Below, piece after piece: positions 1 through 5,612 of a stretch of 8,034 nucleotides of DNA. The stretch spans positions 1 through 8,034 of the forward strand of contig CANAXK010000074.1 in the NCBI GenBank assembly GCA_947365485.1, read 5' to 3'. The translations under genes and the position numbers were made by a program. The DNA comes from an uncultured bacterium (GTDB lineage: Bacteria; Cyanobacteriota; Vampirovibrionia; Gastranaerophilales; Gastranaerophilaceae). The notes beneath the pieces are model-generated. The model made no database searches and was not told the origin of the DNA. It worked only from the letters and a program-made list of their open reading frames with translations. The first letter of the stretch is position 1. Each line of letters begins with the position of its first letter.

Positions 1-2
1 AG

Positions 3-494
3 AAAGCTGAATTAGAAGCTGCAAAAGCAGAATATAAGACTGCTGTTGATTCTGATAATCAGGTGTTTACGTCTGCAAACGAGAGCGAAATCGCTTTCTA
101 TGACCAGATATTCTCGGCAATTGCTGACAATGGGTGGACCTGCAACCCTGATGTTGAAGATGGAAATTATCTTAACCAGATGCTCCAAAGCAATCAGTAC
201 TTCATAACAACAATTGAAACAGAGACTGACAAGAATGGTAAAGAATTTTATACCTATGATTCAGGTGTTGCTTCGACTTTTGATAAAATCATTGCTGTAA
301 ACGATACCGACACTCAAAATGAAGCGCTTGTAAAATATGAATACGAAAAAGCGATTATCAGCGAGAAAGAAAGTCGTATTGATGAAAGAATGCAGAATTT
401 AAAAACAGAACAATCTGCTATCAACAATATGATGAAGGGCGTTGAGACAGTGAGAAACGACAATATAGAACGTAATTTCAGCATAATGTCATAA
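3..494 (+). CDS. C-terminal fragment of a coiled-coil-rich protein of unknown function (5' end outside window)
   Basis: The frame is open from the left edge to a TAA at 492-494, giving 163 visible residues with the true start upstream. A GTG at 63 is only an internal valine codon: the codons before it read on naturally as a charged Ala/Glu/Lys helix (KAELEAAKAEYKTAV). The fragment has three parts: that helix; a middle section rich in Asp, Asn, Tyr and Thr (around GWTCNPDVEDGNYLNQML); and a long charged helix from about EALVKYEYEKAI to the end, with heptad-like spacing and a final NIERNFSIMS. No enzyme motif, signal peptide or membrane segment is visible in this part. From memory the last 60 or so residues resemble a block shared by many hypothetical proteins of Gastranaerophilales; I could not check this. 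Function is unknown. The gene lies 55 bp before ffh on the same strand, and nothing shows that it belongs to that operon. Confidence 0.85.
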   Translation, partial: KAELEAAKAEYKTAVDSDNQVFTSANESEIAFYDQIFSAIADNGWTCNPDVEDGNYLNQMLQSNQYFITTIETETDKNGKEFYTYDSGVASTFDKIIAVNDTDTQNEALVKYEYEKAIISEKESRIDERMQNLKTEQSAINNMMKGVETVRNDNIERNFSIMS

Positions 495-535
495 AACTAT
501 GTTTGTGGTATTCTTCTCTTATGTATTGTTGTTAC

Positions 536-540
536 AGGGG
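536..540 (+). promoter_or_regulatory. Ribosome binding site of ffh
   Basis: AGGGG lies 9 nt before the ATG at 550. It fixes the ffh start and matches the AGGGG used by the minus-strand gene at 7116-7120, so this organism does use Shine-Dalgarno sites. That makes their absence before era notable. Confidence 0.75.
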
Positions 541-549
541 AATACTTGA

Positions 550-1938
550 ATGTTTGATTCGTTATCAGATAAATTACAGGATATTATAGCAAAAACTGCC
601 GGCCAAAAAGAACTTACGCAGGATAATATGCAGGAAGCTCTGCGTGAAATCCGCCGTGCGCTTCTTGAAGCCGATGTTAACCTTAGAGTTGTGAAAGCCT
701 TTATTTCTAATATTAAAGACAGAGCCGAAGGCGAAAATGTGCTTCAAGGCGTAAATCCTTCCCAGCAGCTTGTAAAAATCGTTCATGACGAACTCATTGA
801 ACTTCTGGGTAAAGAGGTTAAACCGCTTGATTTCTCCGGCCATCCTAACCTGATAATGATGCTCGGGCTTCAAGGCAGCGGCAAAACAACTTCTTCTGCA
901 AAACTCGCAGTAAAACTCAAAAAAGAGGGCAGAAACCCGCTTCTGGTTGCATGCGATGTGTACAGACCAGCTGCAATTACCCAACTGAAAGCACTCGGAG
1001 AGCAGATTGAGGTCGAAGTTTATTCAGAAGACTCAAAAGATGTTCAGGCGATTATTGGAAATGCTGTTAACTACGCAAAAGAAAAAGGGTTTAATACGCT
1101 TATTCTGGATACAGCAGGGCGTTTGCAGATTGATACAGAGATGATGGCAGAGCTGCTTTTGATTGACAGAGTCTATCATCCGGCTGAAAAGCTTCTTGTA
1201 ATCGACTCAATGACAGGTCAGGAAGCTGTAAATGTTGCAGAAAATTTTGATGCGCAGCTTAGCATTACAGGGCTTGTGCTTACAAAACTTGACGGCGACT
1301 CAAGGGGCGGGGCTGCTTTGAGCGTTGTTTACTGCACGCAAAAGCCTATTAAGTTGACTGGTACGGGCGAAAAGCTCAACGCGTTAGAGGACTTTTATCC
1401 GGAGAGGATGGCGACAAGGATTCTCGGGATGGGTGATATTGTTTCGCTTGTAGAGCGTGCGCAGGAAGTTTTTGACGAGAAGACTGCAAAAGAGATGGAA
1501 AAGAAGATGGCAAAAGCCGAATTTTCTTTCAATGATTTCTTGAAAATGCAGTCTCAGATGAAGATGTTTGGCTCAATGGATCAGCTTCTCGGCATGATTC
1601 CAGGCTTGAAGATGTCAAAAGATGACAGACAGAAGATTTCGCATGAGGGCGAAAAGCAGTTTAAGCGTATTGAGGTGTTTATTCAGAGTATGACCCCAGA
1701 GGAGCGTGAACACCCTGAATTGATGAACTCTTCACGCAAGAAGCGTATTGCAGCGGGCTCTGGGATTCCGATTCACGACGTGAATCAGTACATAAGTCAG
1801 TTTGAGCAGATGCGTGCAATGATGAAAGGTTTTTCTGACGTAAAGAAAAACATGGGCTCAATGATGGGCAAGATGGGCGCTGCGGGGGCAAAACTTACAG
1901 CGCACCAGATGATGAAAAATATGAGGCGGTTCAAGTAG
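550..1938 (+). CDS. ffh: Signal recognition particle GTPase Ffh (SRP54)
   Basis: Ffh binds SRP RNA (4.5S type) and signal sequences emerging from the ribosome, then docks with FtsY so that membrane proteins are inserted co-translationally. The full-length protein has 462 residues, a normal family length. The N domain (about 1-90) contains ALLEADVNL at 37-45. The G domain (about 91-295) carries G1 GLQGSGKT at 106-113, DVYRPAA at 136-142, G3 DTAGR at 187-191, G4 TKLDGD at 245-250 and the closing GTGEK at 271-275. The M domain (about 325-430) carries the RNA-binding block SRKKRIAAGSG at 395-405 and a Met-rich tail, as expected for a flexible signal-sequence groove. The ATG at 550 follows a good AGGGG site and gives the usual MFDSLSDKL N-terminus. 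All GTPase motifs are intact, with no frameshift. It is the first gene of a tight four-gene run, and its TAG abuts the ATG of pth. Confidence 0.98.
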   Translation: MFDSLSDKLQDIIAKTAGQKELTQDNMQEALREIRRALLEADVNLRVVKAFISNIKDRAEGENVLQGVNPSQQLVKIVHDELIELLGKEVKPLDFSGHPNLIMMLGLQGSGKTTSSAKLAVKLKKEGRNPLLVACDVYRPAAITQLKALGEQIEVEVYSEDSKDVQAIIGNAVNYAKEKGFNTLILDTAGRLQIDTEMMAELLLIDRVYHPAEKLLVIDSMTGQEAVNVAENFDAQLSITGLVLTKLDGDSRGGAALSVVYCTQKPIKLTGTGEKLNALEDFYPERMATRILGMGDIVSLVERAQEVFDEKTAKEMEKKMAKAEFSFNDFLKMQSQMKMFGSMDQLLGMIPGLKMSKDDRQKISHEGEKQFKRIEVFIQSMTPEEREHPELMNSSRKKRIAAGSGIPIHDVNQYISQFEQMRAMMKGFSDVKKNMGSMMGKMGAAGAKLTAHQMMKNMRRFK

Positions 1939-2496
1939 ATGAAACTAATAGTCGGCTTGGGAAACATCGGGAATAAATACACATTTACAAGACATAACGC
2001 AGGATTTATGCTTGTGGATAGTATTGCGCTCAATTCTGACCTGACTTTTCGTGAAAACTCCAGACTAAAATGCATCATGACAAATCTTCGTAACGGGGTA
2101 GACGACTATTTATTAATCAAGCCGACAACTTTTATGAACCTATCGGGCGAGGCGGTGCGCGCTGTTATGGATTATTATAAAATTCCGATAGAGGATGTTT
2201 TAATAGTGTACGATGACCTGTCTTTGGAGATTGGCAAAATCAGATTCCGCGCTAACGGCTCTGACGGCGGCCACAACGGTATAAAATCAGTTATCCAGCA
2301 CCTTGGCACAAAAGATGTTGCAAGACTCAAGATTGGTATCGGCCCGCAGCCGAATATGCCGTCCGAAGTCTTTGTGCTCCAGAACTTCTCAAAAGAAGAA
2401 CTGGAAACTCTGAAAGGCGCGCTCACCAAAGCAAAAGAAGGCATTGCCTGCTACTTCAAAGAAGGAATTGCTACTGCACAAAATAGATATAATTAG
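1939..2496 (+). CDS. pth: Peptidyl-tRNA hydrolase (bacterial Pth type)
   Basis: Pth cleaves the ester bond of peptidyl-tRNAs that drop off ribosomes and so recycles tRNA; it acts in the cytoplasm and is normally essential. The 185-residue protein is a typical length and starts with MKLIVGLGN. Expected active-site residues are present by family alignment: N9, H19 (in TRHNAG, 17-22), N67 (in PTTFMNLSG, 62-70), D92 (in YDDL) and N113 (in GGHNGIK, 110-116). Both classical Pth signatures can be read. One oddity is GLGNIG where almost all homologues have GLGNPG (Ile at residue 10). The ATG directly follows the ffh TAG with no spacer; the only purine-rich site upstream (GAGG at 1923-1926) lies inside ffh and 12 nt away, so translation is probably coupled to ffh. 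The TPR gene follows after 15 bp. Confidence 0.97.
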   Translation: MKLIVGLGNIGNKYTFTRHNAGFMLVDSIALNSDLTFRENSRLKCIMTNLRNGVDDYLLIKPTTFMNLSGEAVRAVMDYYKIPIEDVLIVYDDLSLEIGKIRFRANGSDGGHNGIKSVIQHLGTKDVARLKIGIGPQPNMPSEVFVLQNFSKEELETLKGALTKAKEGIACYFKEGIATAQNRYN

Positions 2497-2500
2497 GACC

Positions 2501-2505
2501 AGGAG
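2501..2505 (+). promoter_or_regulatory. Ribosome binding site of the TPR gene
   Basis: AGGAG sits 6 nt before the ATG at 2512, in the 15 bp gap after pth. It is the strongest Shine-Dalgarno site in the window and fixes the start of the TPR protein. Confidence 0.8.
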
Positions 2506-2511
2506 AAAGTA

Positions 2512-3798
2512 ATGAATACAGCAGAACAACTTGAACAAAACGAAAAATACGAAGAGGCTTATGCCGAGTACAAAAAAATGATTCCTGGGAAAGAAGGGGA
2601 TGTTGAACTGTTGACTAAACTTGCCCATATTGCGATGATTCTTGATAAAAAAGAAGATGCAAAAAGCTATTACGCAAGGATTCTGGAAGTCGATCCGCCT
2701 AATATTCTCGCGCATGAACAACTTATTGATATCTTTGTGCATGAAGACAAATTCAAATACTACCTGCTAAGAGGCAACCTTCATGCCTTGCAGCAGCAAA
2801 TGATTCACGCTAAAAACGACTACAAAAAAGCGATTGACCACGCTAAAGACCAGCAGGAAGCTCTTCCGGCAAGGTTCTTGTACGCCGGACTGTGCGAAGG
2901 GCAAGGTAAATTAGCAGAGGCTATCGATGAGTACCTCAAGATTTCTGACTACGATGAAAAGAATCCGGTTGTCTTCCTTAAACTTGCTGAACTCTACGAA
3001 AAAACAGAGGGGCTTGTTTCTGCAATCGAAACTCTTGAGCGCGGACGTAAAGACAGAGGATTCAAGGACTTTGAAGAAATTCTTGCAGGGTATTATATAA
3101 GAAACTCTCAGCCGGAAAAGGCACTTGAGCTTACAAAAGACGATTTGACAAAAGTAAGAGCCTTGTTTGATATGGATAGAAACGATGAAGGGTTTGAGAT
3201 TCTTAAGAAGGTTAAGACCGATGATTCTAATAAGAAAATCTACCGCTCACTGCTTGCACAATACTACTTCCAGAAAGATATGTTTGAAGAAGCGTTTAAC
3301 GAGATTGACGAGTACGCAAAACTCGACCCTAATTCTCCGCTTATTTATCAGATGCGCGCTTTGATTTACGAAAAGAAGGGCGACTCTTATAACGAACACG
3401 GAAACTGGGGCAAATACAATATTGTGCGCGGAAACAGAGATGTTGCACTCAATGAGTTCATGACAGCGTACAGGTTTAATGATGAAGACGCTGACCTTAT
3501 TGAGACAATTGCAGTGCTTCTGGAGGCAGAAGGGGATAAGACAAAGGCTTGCGAGTTTTATGAAAGACTTGTGGATGTTGACCCGAAAAACTCTACTGCG
3601 CTCCAAAAACTGGCAGAATTTAGAGAATCCATCGGAGATTATAACGGTGCTCTTGAGTACGCAGAAAAACTCAAAGCAGCTAATCCGCGCAACCAGTTTG
3701 TACTCGATAACTACGAAAAAATCAAAGACAAGGCTGAAAACGGCGGAGGCCTGATGTCTTTCTTTAAATCGATTTTCGGAAACCGTATGGGAAACTGA
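2512..3798 (+). CDS. Tetratricopeptide (TPR) repeat protein with amphipathic C-terminal tail
   Basis: This is a 428-residue soluble scaffold protein built almost wholly of TPR-like helix pairs; its specific role is not recognised. About ten pairs can be picked out, at roughly 3-25, 31-62, 82-113, 118-151, 152-183, 185-213, 214-240, 241-274, 276-324 and 325-393 (the last range covers two). The best match to consensus is at 325-393, with the (A/L)...G(D)...A..(F/Y)..(L/A)..DP pattern. The pair at 276-324 is interrupted by about 16 residues (SYNEHGNWGKYNIVRGN) between its helices. After a Gly-rich linker (GGG, 411-413) the chain ends in a short amphipathic segment, LMSFFKSIFGNRMGN, that could touch a membrane or partner. 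There is no signal peptide. It stands 15 bp after pth and 1 bp before the U32 gene, so the four genes are probably co-transcribed. Generic TPR matches cannot assign a function; a role in assembly around ribosomes or membranes is only a guess from context. Confidence 0.92.
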   Translation: MNTAEQLEQNEKYEEAYAEYKKMIPGKEGDVELLTKLAHIAMILDKKEDAKSYYARILEVDPPNILAHEQLIDIFVHEDKFKYYLLRGNLHALQQQMIHAKNDYKKAIDHAKDQQEALPARFLYAGLCEGQGKLAEAIDEYLKISDYDEKNPVVFLKLAELYEKTEGLVSAIETLERGRKDRGFKDFEEILAGYYIRNSQPEKALELTKDDLTKVRALFDMDRNDEGFEILKKVKTDDSNKKIYRSLLAQYYFQKDMFEEAFNEIDEYAKLDPNSPLIYQMRALIYEKKGDSYNEHGNWGKYNIVRGNRDVALNEFMTAYRFNDEDADLIETIAVLLEAEGDKTKACEFYERLVDVDPKNSTALQKLAEFRESIGDYNGALEYAEKLKAANPRNQFVLDNYEKIKDKAENGGGLMSFFKSIFGNRMGN

Positions 3799-3799
3799 T

Positions 3800-5554
3800 G
3801 TGAACAGAACAGAACTTCTTGCACCGGCAAAAGATAAAGAGACCGCACTTGCGGCGATTGACTGCGGAGCGGACGCGGTTTATATCGGAGCGTCAGCTTT
3901 TGGTGCGAGGAGAAATGCGCCCAACTCTCTTGAGGATATAAAAGCGGTTGTTGATTACGCGCACAAATTCCGGGCAAAGGTTTTTGTGACTGTCAATACG
4001 ATTTTGACCGACTCCGAACTTAATGATGCTGTGGAGCTTGTAAAAAAACTTGATGAAATTGGGGTTGATGCGGTAATTGTTCAGGATATGGGACTTCTGA
4101 AACGGTTGATTGACGAGAGCCTGAAGATCCAAATCCACATGAGCACCCAGTGCGATAACAGAGAACTTGAAAAAGTCTCTTTCTTTAACAAAATCGGAGT
4201 CTCAAGAGTTGTGCTTGCGCGCGAACTCTCACTCGATAAGATAAAACAAATCCACGACGCTAACCCTGATTTAGAACTGGAAGCCTTTGTGCACGGAGCT
4301 CTCTGCGTCTCTTACAGCGGACAATGCTACCTGAGCCAGTATATCGGCGGACGCTCTGCAAACAGGGGCGAATGCGCACAACCTTGCCGTAAAAAGTATT
4401 CCGTTGAGACTGCTGACGGGAAAATCATTGCAAAAGATATCCACGCACTTTGCCTCAAAGACTTTAATGCGTCTAAACACCTGAAAGAAATGAGCGATAA
4501 CGGCGTGTTTTCGTTCAAAATAGAGGGACGACTTAAGGATACCGGCTATGTGAAGAACATTACAGCATACTACCGGCATGAACTGGATAAGTTTTCTGAA
4601 AAAATCTCTTCCGGAAAATCTGTTTACCCATTTGAGCCCAACCCTGAAAAGAGCTTCAACCGCGGGTTTACCGATTATTTTCTGAAAGAGCGCAAAGACT
4701 GCTTTAATTTTATCTCACCAAAATCAAGAGGCGAGTATCTCGGTACTGTGAGCGAAATCGGACGTGATTATTTTGTTTTGAAAACCGATAAAATTATTAA
4801 CGCTCAAGACGGACTTTGCTTCGAAGATAAAGGATTTCTGGTTAACAAAATCGAAGGAAACAGGATTTATCCTAACAAGCCGGTAGAACTCAAATCCGGC
4901 ATGGAGATTTTCAGGAACTTTGATTCTGTGTTTGAAAAACAGCTCTCGCTTCCTGTGAAACGCCAGGTCGGAGTGACTATTTTTGCGGATTCTAGCAGCA
5001 TAACTCTTCTGGACGAGGATAATGTCTCAATAACGGCTTCTTTGACTTCAAACGAGCCGGCTAAAAACCCTGAAAAAATGAACGCGACATTTGTTAAACA
5101 GTTTTCAAAAACAGGGGAAAGCGATTTTTATATCGAAGATATAAAAATCGCCTCCGATATCCCGTTCATGCCTGTAAGCGCCATAAACCAGCTCCGACGC
5201 GAACTCTTTGAACAACTCATGTCAGAACGGCTTCAAGCTTACAAACGAGAGCCGCAAAAGCCAATGAAATACACTGATTATTACAAAAAAGACCTCGACT
5301 ACAGGGCAAATATCCACAACAGGGCTGCAAAAGAGTTTTACGAAAAATGCGGAGCCAGCGTTGGGGAAATGAGCCTTGAGACAAAGCTTCCGGAGTGCAG
5401 GATTGAACTTATGCGTACAAAACACTGTATCAAGTACGCGCTTAACATGTGCAAATCTCCTGAAAAACTTGTACTAAGAGACGAACACGGGCAAGTCTAT
5501 CCGCTCGGGTTTGATTGCAAGAACTGTGAAATGACAGTACATACAAATGTTTAA
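3800..5554 (+). CDS. U32-family protein, probable RlhA-like 23S rRNA hydroxylation factor
   Basis: This 584-residue protein belongs to family U32, historically called peptidases or collagenases. The E. coli members studied in detail (RlhA, TrhP, UbiU/UbiV) are instead needed for hydroxylation of 23S rRNA, of tRNA, or of a ubiquinone precursor without oxygen, and UbiU/UbiV carry an Fe-S cluster. The N-terminal barrel starts with ELLAPA at 5-10 and GADAVYIG at 23-30. The family signature runs from E161 to S179 (EAFVHGALC...SGQCYLS), followed by GECAQPCR at 190-197 and FKIEGR at 239-244. C169, C176, C192 and C196 are candidate cluster ligands. The C-terminal region has five further cysteines (533, 543, 551, 573, 576) ending in FDCKNCEM, which recalls the long RlhA-type members and not the shorter TrhP; the length also fits RlhA better. 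Substrate assignment remains inference. The start is GTG at 3800, one base after the TPR stop, with a weak GGGA upstream (3789-3792) and a likely coupled start. Confidence 0.92.
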   Translation: MNRTELLAPAKDKETALAAIDCGADAVYIGASAFGARRNAPNSLEDIKAVVDYAHKFRAKVFVTVNTILTDSELNDAVELVKKLDEIGVDAVIVQDMGLLKRLIDESLKIQIHMSTQCDNRELEKVSFFNKIGVSRVVLARELSLDKIKQIHDANPDLELEAFVHGALCVSYSGQCYLSQYIGGRSANRGECAQPCRKKYSVETADGKIIAKDIHALCLKDFNASKHLKEMSDNGVFSFKIEGRLKDTGYVKNITAYYRHELDKFSEKISSGKSVYPFEPNPEKSFNRGFTDYFLKERKDCFNFISPKSRGEYLGTVSEIGRDYFVLKTDKIINAQDGLCFEDKGFLVNKIEGNRIYPNKPVELKSGMEIFRNFDSVFEKQLSLPVKRQVGVTIFADSSSITLLDEDNVSITASLTSNEPAKNPEKMNATFVKQFSKTGESDFYIEDIKIASDIPFMPVSAINQLRRELFEQLMSERLQAYKREPQKPMKYTDYYKKDLDYRANIHNRAAKEFYEKCGASVGEMSLETKLPECRIELMRTKHCIKYALNMCKSPEKLVLRDEHGQVYPLGFDCKNCEMTVHTNV

Positions 5555-5564
5555 CGCATTCAAT

Positions 5565-5610
5565 CCTTCGCCCCTGTGTGGGAGAAGGTGGGCGGAGCCC
5601 GGATGAGGGG
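5565..5610. repeat. Double palindrome in convergent intergenic gap; probable dispersed repeat or bidirectional transcript end
   Basis: Two adjacent inverted repeats fill the gap between the U32 gene and the convergent minus-strand gene. In the first, CCTTC (5565-5569) pairs with GAAGG (5584-5588) and, after a G/A mismatch, CCC (5571-5573) pairs with GGG (5580-5582) around a 6 nt loop. In the second, GGGC (5590-5593) pairs with GCCC (5597-5600) around GGA. A GGATGAGGGG tail follows, whose GGGG could pair with CCCC at 5571-5574 instead. On the other strand the unit begins CCCCTCATCCGGGC. From memory this resembles short REP-like intergenic palindromes scattered through many bacterial genomes. 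No T-run follows on either strand, so it is not a classical intrinsic terminator. Only one copy lies in this window, so repetitiveness is untested. Confidence 0.6.
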
Positions 5611-5612
5611 AA

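Noticed and set aside
63..65. GTG as the start of the left-edge gene
   Set aside because: The frame continues without a stop to the window edge with protein-like, helix-forming codons, and no ribosome binding site precedes the GTG.
495..549. Promoter for ffh in the 55 bp gap
   Set aside because: TTGTGG (503-508) has no convincing -10 partner at 16-18 nt; TATTGT at 524-529 is only 15 nt away. Transcription of ffh may start upstream, within the preceding gene.
574..984. 136-codon minus-strand frame inside ffh
   Set aside because: Antisense shadow of a strongly conserved gene, with Cys/Phe-rich composition typical of reverse-strand artefacts.
5565..5588. Intrinsic terminator for the operon
   Set aside because: The hairpin has a mismatch and is not followed by a T-run on either strand; it is kept as a palindrome or repeat.
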